Below are positions 24,189 to 33,850 of a DNA stretch of 64,000 bases, piece by piece; the stretch's first letter is position 1, and the number at the start of each line of letters is the position of its first letter. Source of the DNA: JAVSMW01 sp032027005 (GTDB lineage: Bacteria; Bacillota; Thermincolia; Thermincolales; UBA2595); the NCBI GenBank assembly GCA_032027005.1, contig JAVSMW010000002.1:62001-126000 (forward strand), given 5' to 3'. Made by a program: the position numbers and the translations under genes. The notes under the pieces were generated by a model, which was given only the letters and a program-made list of their open reading frames with translations, had not been told where the DNA came from and searched no databases.

Positions 24189-25823
24189 CTATTCTATCCC
24201 ACTGTCAAAAGGTGGAAATGAAGGCCAAAAAACAGTGAAAGTAGACCCCCGCCCAACAGTCGAATCCACTTTAATCCAGCCCAGGTGCAGGTCAACAATT
24301 TTTTTCACCAGGGCCAGCCCGAGCCCGGTTCCCGCAAATTCTTTATTTAAACCCTGATTTGCCTGGTAAAAAGCATCAAATATCTTGGCCTGATGCTCTG
24401 CCGGAATCCCTGTGCCGTAGTCAGTTACTGAAAACAGTGTGCCCTCTTCGGGTTCGGCAGTTTCGGTAACAGATACCAGAATTCTCTGCTTCTTAGCACT
24501 AAACTTAATAGCATTGCTTAACAGATTTCTGATAACATGCCCAACCTTTTCACGGTCAGCAATCACATTTTGCTCATCCGAAATATTTAATTCAACCTGC
24601 ACACCCTTTTGCTGAGCCAGAGGATGCAGCAGCTTTTCTATTCTTACGGTCACTTCTCCAATATTGACTTCAGCCAAATCAAGAAACATCTTGCCTGACT
24701 CAATTTTAGAAAGATCCAAAAGATCATTAATCAATCCCAGCAGCTGGTGTCCGCTATCCTGAATTTCACTGAGATAATCAACCTGATCTGAGGTCAACTG
24801 GCCAATCCGCTGCTCCAGGAGTTCCCCGGTAAAGGCTATGATTGCTGTCAGGGGAGTTCTTAACTCATGGCTCATATTGGCTAAAAATTCTGATTTATAC
24901 TGGCTGGCTTTAGCCAGCTCTTTATTAGCCAGGGCAAGTTCCTGGGTCCGTTCGGCTACCTTTAGTTCCAGCCCGTCATACATTTCCTGCAGCCGGCCGG
25001 CCATTTCCGTAAAACGCTCCGTCAGGTCCCGGATTTCACCGTAAGACTTAAAGGAACCCGGACGGGCAGAGAGTTTCCCCTCAGCCAATTCCTCGGTAAA
25101 GGATGCCAGGTTAGCCACCGGTTTAGAGACAAATAATTTAGTATGGAAATTAATCATAATGGCCGGAAAGAGAATTGCAATGATGGTTAGAATGATGCTC
25201 TGCCTGATGAAGGCACTTTGACTCAGCTCTTTGATTTTCATAGGAATTGAAATAGTAAGAGCACCGGCCAGATCTCCAATTTCATAACCCTCTTTGGGGT
25301 AGCCGCTGACATCAATTTCGCCCTTGGGGCCGCCGTGACAGGGCAGGCAGGACGGGGTAATATACAGAGGAATCATATAGCGGAAGTAACTTTCACCATT
25401 TATCTGGGATTCTCCCCATGATTCGGAGCTGTCCTTGTTCGCTTTGAAGGATAACAGCTTTTCCTGCTCAAAATCGTCAGGGCTATTGGCCGGCAATCTT
25501 GGGAGCAAACTTGTCTGTTTGATGTGATAATCGGTAGTGGTATTAAAAACAGCGGCGACTTTCTGAACCATGGCAGCAGGATTAAGATGTTTAAACTCAA
25601 ATTCCCCTTTGGAATTATAATTAATTCGATCCTGGTTGTCAGCTGTCACCTGGCGCAAAGCCACCACCTGGGCAGCAAGTATCCTGCTTTGCTCCAAAAG
25701 ATCTAACTGGGATTGCTTTTTTTCACGATATATATTCCAGATTATTCCGGTAGCCATGGTCAGGACTAAAACAAGAGTAGTGCTGCGCACAAGTAATGTA
25801 CCGAGTTTTGAGTTTAATGCCAT
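24189..25823 (-). CDS. Sensor histidine kinase with a c-heme-type (DUF3365/Tll0287-like) sensor domain
   Basis: 544 aa, ATG. TM helix at residues about 10-30; extracytoplasmic domain to about 190; second TM; HAMP; HisKA with phosphoacceptor in ANMSHELRTPLTA; HATPase with DYGTGIPAEH and GTGLGLALV. The sensor domain contains CLPCHGG near residue 166, a CXXCH covalent heme motif of the DUF3365 family. It is therefore a likely redox or gas/oxyanion sensor, suited to control of the anaerobic respiratory operon downstream. Ligand not deducible. Confidence 0.9.
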   Translation of the reverse strand: MALNSKLGTLLVRSTTLVLVLTMATGIIWNIYREKKQSQLDLLEQSRILAAQVVALRQVTADNQDRINYNSKGEFEFKHLNPAAMVQKVAAVFNTTTDYHIKQTSLLPRLPANSPDDFEQEKLLSFKANKDSSESWGESQINGESYFRYMIPLYITPSCLPCHGGPKGEIDVSGYPKEGYEIGDLAGALTISIPMKIKELSQSAFIRQSIILTIIAILFPAIMINFHTKLFVSKPVANLASFTEELAEGKLSARPGSFKSYGEIRDLTERFTEMAGRLQEMYDGLELKVAERTQELALANKELAKASQYKSEFLANMSHELRTPLTAIIAFTGELLEQRIGQLTSDQVDYLSEIQDSGHQLLGLINDLLDLSKIESGKMFLDLAEVNIGEVTVRIEKLLHPLAQQKGVQVELNISDEQNVIADREKVGHVIRNLLSNAIKFSAKKQRILVSVTETAEPEEGTLFSVTDYGTGIPAEHQAKIFDAFYQANQGLNKEFAGTGLGLALVKKIVDLHLGWIKVDSTVGRGSTFTVFWPSFPPFDSGIE

Positions 25824-26058
25824 GACATCACTCTTCTATTTAGATTTTTACTATCGTATTATTTTAACATAATTTCACCAATCTGCCTGTGATAAATCTC
25901 ACTTACTATCAAATTTTTATATAGCCCTCAGAAAAAGACTCGCCGCGGATAAACGCTGATAAACGCGGATATCAATATTAATTAATACGCACTGAGACCT
26001 CCGTGATCTCTTTTCCCTCTGCGCTTCTTTTAAGACTATTCCCGAGAGCCTGTTCGGC
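25824..26058. other. Intergenic region with a short GATAAACGC repeat
   Basis: No gene is seen. At 25945-25970 the unit GATAAACGC occurs twice at a 10-bp spacing, flanked by GCGGAT on both sides. A CCTCCGTGATCTC...CCCTCTGCGC stretch follows. This looks like a dispersed intergenic repeat, but only one copy is in the window. Confidence 0.3.
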
Positions 26059-26286
26059 TTATTTTTGTTCTGTTGATGCTGCTGTCGGTGATGCTGCTGC
26101 TGTGACAGGTTTTTCAGGGTCTTCCAGGACGCCGTTCAATTCACGCTGGGTTTCCCGGGTGGCCTTTTTAAACTCGGATATTCCCTTTCCCATAGATTTA
26201 GCCATCTCGGGAATTTTCTTGGGTCCAAAAATTAATAAACCTATCAAAAAAATAAGAAACAGTTCAGGCAAACCAAGTCCAAACAT
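26059..26286 (-). CDS. tatA: Twin-arginine translocase subunit TatA
   Basis: 75 aa: an N-terminal TM helix (LPELFLIFLIGLLIFGPKKI) with the FGPKKIPE hinge, an amphipathic helix (MAKSMGKGISEFKKA), and an acidic/Ala-rich tail. It shares one base with the stop of the preceding gene. It is the last gene of the second molybdoenzyme operon, whose alpha subunit has a Tat signal, so it is probably a dedicated translocase component. No tatC is in the window. Confidence 0.93.
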   Translation of the reverse strand: MFGLGLPELFLIFLIGLLIFGPKKIPEMAKSMGKGISEFKKATRETQRELNGVLEDPEKPVTAAASPTAASTEQK

Positions 26287-27461
26287 TAAGATACCCCCTC
26301 TTCTTTATTCATAGTTCTTCTAAGGCACCAGGAACAAAGTTTACTGTCCCCGGTCTCGGCTAACCAGAATTCCTGCTGGCATTGAGTGCATACCCTTTTT
26401 TGGGCAGAAGCAATAGGCACCGGGTCTTGATTTAAAAATTCGGCTGCAGTGATGTTGACAGACCATGACAGACTGTGAAATACACATATATCGAGACATA
26501 TGCCGCATTCTGTGCAACGCCCGGGGATAAATCCCATCTGTTTTGCATCTCCGTCCAGGTCTATCTTTAGGGCCTTAGTCGGGCAAAGCCTGGTACAAGC
26601 CTCGCAAAAACTGCATCCCGCACTGTTTAACTTCCTATAGGGCAGAGCCAGATGATTATTTTGCAGCTCTCGGCCGCGGAAAGCCTCCAAAAGGTGTTTC
26701 CTCTTAATGGGACTACTGCTGCGAACTGCCGGGCTTTCCGCTGGGTCCAGTGAAGTCACATCGGGAGAACCCGCTGCCCTGTCCTCTCCTTCTAATTCTA
26801 ACTTCTCCAAAGCCGAAGAAAGCACCTTTTTAGGCAGATTCTGGGCTCCTGTCCAAATGGCTTTGAAGAACAGCCTCCGTTCCAGACCAAGGGTCTTCTG
26901 ATGACCTGACTGCGCAAGGAAAGGTATAAGCTCCTCACTGCTGCTGACTATATGAAGCTGGCCCAAATTGTCAAAAAACTTGGTAAAAGCCGTGAGGTTT
27001 GACTGCAATAATCCTGGGTCAAAACCCAGACATTCCGCACATCGTGCCCCGTCTATCAACAGGACCACACACCGGCTTCCGGCCAGCAATCTGATTAATA
27101 GTTCGGGATATAGCTGCCCTAAACAGTTAATTTTGGTGACAGCTGATTTATCGCTGCCCCTGCAGATGTCCAAGCAGACAGGGCAGCTTATAATCAACGG
27201 GGCATCAGGCAGGCTGTTGTTAATTAAAATACCTTCGTCAAGGCTGAAGACATGGTTTGGGCAGTTGGTCACACAGAGACCGCAATAATTACATTGGCCA
27301 ATCTCAATATTGTCTGAGTTAAAAGAAATACACTTGCTGGGACAAACCTCCAGACATCGGCGGCAGGTTGATCTGGGGGTAATAAGTCTTGAACAAAGGC
27401 TGCTGTCAACCTTCAGCGGAGAAATCCCGGCGATAAAGGATGTTAATAACTCAATACTCAT
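26286..27461 (-). CDS. Multi-cluster 4Fe-4S protein with MvhD-like segment
   Basis: 391 aa, ATG with AAAGGGGGG. Two N-terminal 4Fe-4S motifs (CRRCLEVCPSKC, CNYCGLCVTNCP) are followed by a Cys-containing segment (LIISCPVCLDIC, INCLGQL, GARCAECLG) like the hydrogenase iron-sulfur subunit MvhD/FrhD. Two more ferredoxin motifs follow (CSFCEACTRLCP, CTECGICLDICVFHS), then a C-terminal CTQC...CSWC zinc-ribbon pair. Soluble, no signal. It could deliver electrons to, or mature, the DmsA-like enzymes of the operon. I know no precise family name. Confidence 0.75.
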   Translation of the reverse strand: MSIELLTSFIAGISPLKVDSSLCSRLITPRSTCRRCLEVCPSKCISFNSDNIEIGQCNYCGLCVTNCPNHVFSLDEGILINNSLPDAPLIISCPVCLDICRGSDKSAVTKINCLGQLYPELLIRLLAGSRCVVLLIDGARCAECLGFDPGLLQSNLTAFTKFFDNLGQLHIVSSSEELIPFLAQSGHQKTLGLERRLFFKAIWTGAQNLPKKVLSSALEKLELEGEDRAAGSPDVTSLDPAESPAVRSSSPIKRKHLLEAFRGRELQNNHLALPYRKLNSAGCSFCEACTRLCPTKALKIDLDGDAKQMGFIPGRCTECGICLDICVFHSLSWSVNITAAEFLNQDPVPIASAQKRVCTQCQQEFWLAETGDSKLCSWCLRRTMNKEEGVS

Positions 27462-27473
27462 TATGTCCCCCCT

Positions 27474-29528
27474 TTAAAGGACTTCAAAATTTACGAAGAC
27501 ATCATAAAAAGCCATACCCGGTGCTCCGGTAGTGGATTCCCCCATATCGCTGGCTATTCCCATGATCAGGATATTGGGATTCTTTTCAGCTTCCGGTTTT
27601 CGTCCGGGGTAACATACCAGGATATCTGGCGGTGTGTCCTTAGAAGTACATGCTTTGATCACCATTTCCCCGCATTCATTGTATATACGAACCAAGTCGT
27701 CGGGTTTAATTCCCCTGGCCGAAGCTGTTTCCGGATTTACATAAACTACCGGTTCATCACTGACTTCTGCCATCCAATCCAGGTTTTGAAACTGTGAATT
27801 GAGACTGTGCTGGGTATGCGGTGTCAGTAACCAATATGGATAATTGCCTTCCGGCTGCCGCCCTGGATAGAGTACAGGCAAAGGGGGTACTCCCATGGAG
27901 TCAGCCTTTTTAGAATAAAACTCATATTTTCCTGATGGAGTGGTAAATTTGTGATCTTCCCAGGCAATAACCGGAAAATTAATACGCACCGGCTCCTCCA
28001 GCAAATCAGTCCAGTGGTCGACTCCCAACAATTCATAGGCACTTTGACCAAATTCTTTGTCTAGAATATCTTCCGGAGCAATTTTGGCTGGGAAAGAACA
28101 ACTGCCCGGTCTGAGTTTGTTCAGACGTTCGGCCGCCATTTGCACTATCTCCAGGTCACTTTTGGATTCATAATAAGGGGAAATAGCCGTTTCACTAATC
28201 CCGAGCCAATGATGCCAGTAACTAGGGACAACATCAAGGCTCTCAAAAAGGCTGGTTGTCGGTAAAACCAAATCCGCACAACGGACTGTATCGGTGATAA
28301 ACATATCAACAGCCACAACTAAGTCAATATCCTGCAGGACTTTTAGAAGTGTCCCGATATCCGCATCCTGCCTGATTAAATTACGGCAGGCGACCCACAG
28401 CAGTTTTACCGGCGGGTCTTTTGTCCCCTTTAATTGAGTGGCAAATTTGTTTATATTAAAACACCGGTTTTGGTGTTTTGTTTGCAAAAAATTGTATTCT
28501 AAGAGCCTCCACGCGCTAAGATTGGCAAAATGTACACCTCCGCCGCTGCGGCCAATATTACCGGTCATAGCTGCCAAAGCATCGATAGCTCTGACATTCT
28601 GACCGCCGTTTGTGTGGCGCTGCATGCCAAAGCCTACCCAAATAAAGGCAGGGGAGTAATTAGTAAATAAATTGGCCAGCTCTGAAATAAGTCCGGCTTT
28701 TTGTCCGCATTGTTCAGTCAAGACCTGCATATCCAATCCCCGCAGGTACTCAGCAAACTGTTCCCATCCCAAGGTATGCTTCTCCAGGAACCCCTGTTGG
28801 AGATTTCCGCTTTCCATCAGTAGTTTGGCTATCGCCAAAGCAAGAGCCCCATCGCCTCCCGGCTTTACCTGGATATACAAATCCGCTTTACGAGCGGTCT
28901 GAGTGTAGACCGGGTCGATAACGACCACCTTGGCCCCCGCAGCCTGAGCCTTATAAATATATGACATAGAATGCACCGATGTCCAGACAGGATTTGTACC
29001 CCAAAGAATAATGAGTTTGGCCTTGGCTATTTCCTCCGGATCAGAGCCGAAATTATTGCCCATATCGTAATATTGCGCATCCAGCCCGGCAGACCAGCAT
29101 GGTGAGCCAACAACCTGGGTGGTTGGACCTAGGCTGTTAAAAAAACCTTCCGCAGCATAATGAAGAACACCAAAGTTCCCGGAATATTTGTTCAAACAAA
29201 GGGGCAGGGTTGATCCGTAGCGATCCTTGATTTCAAGTATCTTCTCACAAATCAACCCCATTGCTTCGTCCCAGCTTATGCGCTGCCACTGCCCTGAGCC
29301 CCGCGGCGTCTGCCGCATGGGATATTTGATCCGGTCCGGGCTGTACACACTTCTTACATAGCTGTATCCTTTGGCACACAGCTTCCCTTTGGTGTGCCCA
29401 TGTTTCGGGTCTCCCGTCACTTTAACCAGCCTGCCGTTTTTTACATAGGCCAGTATTCCACAGGTGTCATAACAGTTCCGGGGGCAGATGTGCCGTGTAA
29501 CCTGCCACCCCTCATTATCAATATACAT
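27474..29528 (-). CDS. DmsA-like molybdopterin oxidoreductase without Tat signal
   Basis: 684 aa from the ATG at 29528, preceded by AGGTGGTGG; an ATG 14 codons earlier gives no signal peptide either. The 4Fe-4S motif is CPRNCYDTC...LCAKG at the N-terminus. The molybdopterin domains are clear (LIILWGTNPVWTSVHS; GGDGALALAIAKLL; RHTNGGQNVRAIDAL). GSPCWSAG near residue 140 offers a Cys as possible Mo ligand. It is a close paralogue of the subunit at 31010-33190, yet lacks the Tat signal. It may be cytoplasmic, exported by piggy-backing, or non-secretory by truncation. Confidence 0.87.
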   Translation of the reverse strand: MYIDNEGWQVTRHICPRNCYDTCGILAYVKNGRLVKVTGDPKHGHTKGKLCAKGYSYVRSVYSPDRIKYPMRQTPRGSGQWQRISWDEAMGLICEKILEIKDRYGSTLPLCLNKYSGNFGVLHYAAEGFFNSLGPTTQVVGSPCWSAGLDAQYYDMGNNFGSDPEEIAKAKLIILWGTNPVWTSVHSMSYIYKAQAAGAKVVVIDPVYTQTARKADLYIQVKPGGDGALALAIAKLLMESGNLQQGFLEKHTLGWEQFAEYLRGLDMQVLTEQCGQKAGLISELANLFTNYSPAFIWVGFGMQRHTNGGQNVRAIDALAAMTGNIGRSGGGVHFANLSAWRLLEYNFLQTKHQNRCFNINKFATQLKGTKDPPVKLLWVACRNLIRQDADIGTLLKVLQDIDLVVAVDMFITDTVRCADLVLPTTSLFESLDVVPSYWHHWLGISETAISPYYESKSDLEIVQMAAERLNKLRPGSCSFPAKIAPEDILDKEFGQSAYELLGVDHWTDLLEEPVRINFPVIAWEDHKFTTPSGKYEFYSKKADSMGVPPLPVLYPGRQPEGNYPYWLLTPHTQHSLNSQFQNLDWMAEVSDEPVVYVNPETASARGIKPDDLVRIYNECGEMVIKACTSKDTPPDILVCYPGRKPEAEKNPNILIMGIASDMGESTTGAPGMAFYDVFVNFEVL

Positions 29529-29615
29529 CTCATCCACCACCTGTTTAAAGAATTTGGAAACCCGAAACACTGCACAACTTAACTTTGCCTGATTACCGGG
29601 TAACTACAGAATTTT

Positions 29616-30437
29616 TTAAAAGGCGGCTACCGTGTAAGCCACTGCTGAGCTGAAAAACAACCCGCGGCCAACAATTTCGCCTACAAGGACCATTACAAAA
29701 ATATAGGTGATAAATGAACTCTGCGCTAAGGTCCTTTTGCTGGCCAAGAAGATTAAAATGGCAATAGGCACCAACCACTCCAACACTAACCTGAACCAGA
29801 AGGCCCAGCTTTGAAAAATTTGCTGTCCGGTAAGGATACTTTCCGGCTGGCCGGTTAACAACACAGAAGCATAGACGATATAGGTAATCAAACTGGTGAC
29901 CAGTACGGCACCGGTAAAACCGGCGGATGCAGGAACTGACTGACCGTAAAATTTAAAGGCAGCACTAACATACAAGGGGCCCAGGATGGCTGTGGAGAGC
30001 CAAAAGAAAACGACAGTACTGAAATTATCCCAAGCAGGATGGGAAGGAATAACGTAAATCATAGCAGAACTGGTCACCGCCAGGAAAGCGACCAGGGCAG
30101 TAATCCCTCCGATGGTTTTCCTGGAACCCTGATCGATCTCGTTCCATTTAAGAAAGTATACTATAGACAAGAGAAAAAATAAAGAGAATAAAGCGACTTC
30201 CCTACTAATCCAAGAACTGCCAATATTAGCCAGTGCCCGATAAGCGTTTAAGGGATGACCCAGGTGCAGCAAAGATATCAGTAAAGCAGCGGCAGTTATA
30301 ACCGGAATAGTTCTGGCGACTGCCCTGCCGGCGGCGGTTTGCACCCTGTCTGTAAAAGCATCCAGCAGCCACAGGGTAATTACGGCTCCGGTGACAAGTT
30401 GTGTTAAAACGGTAAAAAATACCAACGGCAGTTCCAT
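29616..30437 (-). CDS. DmsC-like membrane anchor subunit
   Basis: 273 aa, ATG with AAGGAGGG, overlapping the Fe-S gene by one base. Eight hydrophobic helices start with MELPLVFFTVLTQLVTGAV. LLHLGHPLNAYRA is the conserved DmsC/NrfD-type loop. It anchors the Fe-S and catalytic subunits and oxidises menaquinol. Confidence 0.88.
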   Translation of the reverse strand: MELPLVFFTVLTQLVTGAVITLWLLDAFTDRVQTAAGRAVARTIPVITAAALLISLLHLGHPLNAYRALANIGSSWISREVALFSLFFLLSIVYFLKWNEIDQGSRKTIGGITALVAFLAVTSSAMIYVIPSHPAWDNFSTVVFFWLSTAILGPLYVSAAFKFYGQSVPASAGFTGAVLVTSLITYIVYASVLLTGQPESILTGQQIFQSWAFWFRLVLEWLVPIAILIFLASKRTLAQSSFITYIFVMVLVGEIVGRGLFFSSAVAYTVAAF

Positions 30438-30997
30438 TACCTATCCCTCCTTACCTGAAATCCGATAGTTGGTTTAATAAACCTGGTGGTAGGCTTAGTC
30501 ATTGATGGGTTGGGGAATCCGGGCAGGGTCTTGACTGCCTTATGGTCGGGGAAATCGTCCAGGTCAATAACACTGAGGGCATCCATCGGACAGCCCGCCA
30601 CACACGCCGGTTGTTCTCCCTTATCTTGTTTCTCATAGCACATATGGCACTTTTCCACTTTCTTTAAGCGCGTGTTATACTGCGGTGTGCCGTAGGGGCA
30701 GGCCATCACGCACATCCGGCAGCCAATGCAGCGGTTTTGATCATGCACTACAATGCCATCGTCCCGCTTGGAATAGGCCATGACCGGGCAAACCCGCATA
30801 CATTCCGGCTGCTCGCAATGATTGCAGCCCAGTGAGATGAAGTTTCTTTCGGGCATTGTAAATTGTGTTTCATCCAGTAGATTGACTTTGCGCCAGCGCA
30901 CAGGCGGGTCCTGCTGGTATTCGTTTTTGCAAGCCATCTCACAGGAGTGGCAGCCAATGCATCTCTCGCTGTTAACCAGAAAACCTTTTCTGCTCAT
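30437..30997 (-). CDS. DmsB-like four-cluster Fe-S subunit
   Basis: 186 aa, ATG with AAGGGGGG. Four 4Fe-4S motifs: CIGCHSCEMAC, CNHCEQPECMRVCP, CIGCRMCVMACP, and CHMCYEK...CVAGCP. It transfers electrons from the DmsC-like anchor to a DmsA-like catalytic subunit. It is the only beta subunit directly between the two alpha genes and may serve both. Confidence 0.92.
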   Translation of the reverse strand: MSRKGFLVNSERCIGCHSCEMACKNEYQQDPPVRWRKVNLLDETQFTMPERNFISLGCNHCEQPECMRVCPVMAYSKRDDGIVVHDQNRCIGCRMCVMACPYGTPQYNTRLKKVEKCHMCYEKQDKGEQPACVAGCPMDALSVIDLDDFPDHKAVKTLPGFPNPSMTKPTTRFIKPTIGFQVRRDR

Positions 30998-31009
30998 TGT
31001 TATCCCCCC

Positions 31010-33190
31010 TTACACCCTTTCAAGATTCACGAAATTATCATGGAAAGCGAGACCAGGCATTCCGGTAGCTTTTCTACCCATGTCCGCCGGAATAGCCTTA
31101 AGGGTATAATTGATGTTATAGTCCTTACCCTTATACCAGGCCTCATATACGGCCACAGTATCGTGAGGTACCGTTTCCGTGATTTTGGCAGGTAAAATTA
31201 CATACCCCAGGTCATTAAAAATTTTGACGCTGTCTTTATCTTTGATGCTATATTTAGCTGCCAGGGCCGGATGAATCTCCAAGACCGGCTCATTATTTAT
31301 GGCTTGCATCCAGTCGAGATTCTGGAACTGGCTGTGCAGGCCCAGCTTCCAGTGAGGCGAAATACAGCGGACGGGAAATTTGTCCGGTGTGGCCATTTCC
31401 TCAATATATACAGGAAGTGCCGGATGACCGAATTTCTTAGCTTCATCTGACCAAAATTCGAACTTGCCCGATGGCGTCCGAAAGCTGCCATCCTGCCAGG
31501 CAATCAGCCCTTTTTTGGCTTTGGCAGGACCTTTTTTGAGATCCGTCCAGTCGCTGATGCCGAACTGGGCTTTGATATTATCGTTAAATTCCTTGCCCAC
31601 CCATTCTTCCAGGGTTCCGGAGGTCGGGTAGGTACAGGAACCAGGCTCCAGTTCATTCAGCTTTTTAGATAACCCCATGGCGATATGCACGTCATTCTTT
31701 GATTCATGTAGAGGTTTAATAGCTTGCTGATTTAAAGACAGCCAAAAGTGCCAGTAGCCGACATTTACCCCATCACCCTCAAAAAGTGTGGTGACCGGCA
31801 GGACGATGTCAGACATATCCACTGTCGGTGTCATAAATTGATCACTGGTAACCACAAAATCCATTGACTCGAAGACTTTTTTCATTACTGATGTCTCGGG
31901 GTCCTGAGTCATTGGATTTCTGCAGGCAATCCAAAGCATTTTAATTGGTGGGTCCTGAGCTGCCAACACTTGGGCTGCAAAGTTATTTATGTTAATAGCC
32001 CGATCTCCGCCGCCGGCACTGCCCTCAGGGGCCTTCTGGATCATGGCATGATAGTTAAAGCCCCAGGTTTCCAATTGAGCGTAATTAGCCCCACCACCGG
32101 AAATTCCGATGTTTCCGGTCATTGCCACCAAGGCATCAATGGCTCTGCAGTTTTGCCCACCATTGGTGTGGCGCTGCAAACCATATCCGAGCCAAATATT
32201 GGCCGGTTTGGTAGTGGCATATTCGAAAGCCAGGTTCTCGATTACCTGCTTGGGAAGCCCGGTTTTTTCCGCAGCCCACTCCACAGTGATATCTTTTTTC
32301 AGGTAATTGAAAAATTCCTGGTAGCCCTTGGCATTCTTCGCCAGCCATTCGTTATCCACTAAACCGTTGTCGAGAATATACCTGGCCATACCCAAGGCCA
32401 AAGCTCCATCGGTACTGGGTTTAATCTGGAGATACAAGTCAGCCTTGGAAGAAGTCTGGGTTAGCAGGGGGTCGATAGCTACTATCTTGCAGCCCCGCCT
32501 TTGGGCTTCTTCAATGAAATACATGGAATGCACCGAGCACCAGGCAGGGTTAACTCCCCACAAAATCATATACTTGGAGTTTACGAAGTCTTCCGGATCG
32601 TTATTCCAGATAGTTCCAAAGTCAAAGGTCTGGGCATCAATACCAGCAGGCCAGCAGGGAGTACCGGTAGCCCGGGAGGTGTAGCCGATACTGGAGAGCA
32701 TACCCTCTATGCCGTAGTGCAGGATATCGAAATTTCCTGAGTATTTGTTTAAACAAATAGGCAGTGTCGAACCATATTCTTTTTTAATTTTTAGTATATT
32801 CTGGGCTATTTCTGTAAAGGCCTCATCCCAGCTGATGCGTTCCCATTTTCCGCTGCCGCGCCCTTTCTGCCGCATGGGATATTTGATCCTGTCCGGGCTG
32901 TATACCCGCCTGGTATATGTGTTGCCTTTAACACAAAGTTTTCCCCTGGTATACGTGTTGGCAGGATTCCCGTTAACCTTGACCAGCACACCATCCTTAA
33001 CTGTGGAGACTATTGAACAAGTGTCATAGCAATTTCGCGGGCAAGCGTTTAAAAAGGTTTTTACTGTGCCTGAAGCACCCTGCTCTGCTGCAGCTTTAAG
33101 CCCCGTGAGGTGAAAATCCAGGACTGAACCTGCAACCCCCGCAGCGACAGCTCCTTTAATAAAGGTCCTTCTGGTAAACTTGCTGACCAT
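31010..33190 (-). CDS. DmsA-like molybdopterin oxidoreductase, Tat-exported
   Basis: 726 aa, ATG with AAGGAGGGG. The twin-arginine signal is FTRRTFIKG, with cleavage after a hydrophobic stretch near residue 35. The 4Fe-4S motif is CPRNCYDTC...LCVKG; a possible Mo-ligand Cys lies in GTPCWPAG; the molybdopterin-binding domain is near residues 590-720. With the DmsB and DmsC genes that follow it forms a complete DMSO reductase-type complex. The substrate (DMSO, TMAO, sulfur or arsenic oxyanion, or other) cannot be decided. The TorD gene upstream is the probable chaperone. Confidence 0.92.
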   Translation of the reverse strand: MVSKFTRRTFIKGAVAAGVAGSVLDFHLTGLKAAAEQGASGTVKTFLNACPRNCYDTCSIVSTVKDGVLVKVNGNPANTYTRGKLCVKGNTYTRRVYSPDRIKYPMRQKGRGSGKWERISWDEAFTEIAQNILKIKKEYGSTLPICLNKYSGNFDILHYGIEGMLSSIGYTSRATGTPCWPAGIDAQTFDFGTIWNNDPEDFVNSKYMILWGVNPAWCSVHSMYFIEEAQRRGCKIVAIDPLLTQTSSKADLYLQIKPSTDGALALGMARYILDNGLVDNEWLAKNAKGYQEFFNYLKKDITVEWAAEKTGLPKQVIENLAFEYATTKPANIWLGYGLQRHTNGGQNCRAIDALVAMTGNIGISGGGANYAQLETWGFNYHAMIQKAPEGSAGGGDRAININNFAAQVLAAQDPPIKMLWIACRNPMTQDPETSVMKKVFESMDFVVTSDQFMTPTVDMSDIVLPVTTLFEGDGVNVGYWHFWLSLNQQAIKPLHESKNDVHIAMGLSKKLNELEPGSCTYPTSGTLEEWVGKEFNDNIKAQFGISDWTDLKKGPAKAKKGLIAWQDGSFRTPSGKFEFWSDEAKKFGHPALPVYIEEMATPDKFPVRCISPHWKLGLHSQFQNLDWMQAINNEPVLEIHPALAAKYSIKDKDSVKIFNDLGYVILPAKITETVPHDTVAVYEAWYKGKDYNINYTLKAIPADMGRKATGMPGLAFHDNFVNLERV

Positions 33191-33202
33191 TATGTCCCCT
33201 CC

Positions 33203-33850
33203 TTACATTTGTCTATTGGCCATTAATTTTGATTCTAAATCCATAAACCCATTGATCATTATGGCCATTCCCCTGCAAACATCATTTTGACTATTGGCCA
33301 GGATATCCCGGCAATGTTCTGGAAGCCATTTGCTCAAATGATTGATATAAAAATCTTCGTAGGCGTTTAAATGGATATCAACATCTTCAAAATCTTCTAT
33401 TTCCAAACTTTCGGCCGACTTGTAAAGCAGATAGCAGATAAATTCCAACTCAAAACCGATGTAATCATCAGGCTCGCAGTTCTGCCTATCCACTGCCAAA
33501 CCCATCTTATGATAAAACTCCCTGACTTCCAGGGTTTCCTGCTGCATCAACAGGCGTTGTGGGTTACGGTATACGCTTTCGTAAGGAGGCGCCAGCAGCC
33601 GGTCAGGCCCGACAAAGAGTTTGTTGAATTCATAAATAGCGTCACTGTCATGAGTCTTAATAAGGGACAACCCGGAGCAGTAATCCTGACTTTGCTTGTT
33701 GTCTTCAATTTCTGACAGTATTTGTACGGCTTCTGACCATTTAGCTGCATCATGCCACAGGTTACCTAAATAATAGCTTCTAATGACTAAATAAAATTTG
33801 AAACGACTTTCGATGCCGGATAGGTTATTAAATCTTTGGTTTTGCCTCAT
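33203..33850 (-). CDS. TorD-like molybdoenzyme chaperone
   Basis: 215 aa from ATG 33850 with GGGAGGTG. Typical TorD features: YEFNKLFVGPDRLLAPPYESVY near residues 72-93 and the acidic DDYIGFELEFICYLL near 128-142. It precedes the Tat-bearing DmsA-like gene and overlaps the upstream lipoprotein gene by 23 bp, so the two are translationally coupled. Confidence 0.87.
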   Translation of the reverse strand: MRQNQRFNNLSGIESRFKFYLVIRSYYLGNLWHDAAKWSEAVQILSEIEDNKQSQDYCSGLSLIKTHDSDAIYEFNKLFVGPDRLLAPPYESVYRNPQRLLMQQETLEVREFYHKMGLAVDRQNCEPDDYIGFELEFICYLLYKSAESLEIEDFEDVDIHLNAYEDFYINHLSKWLPEHCRDILANSQNDVCRGMAIMINGFMDLESKLMANRQM

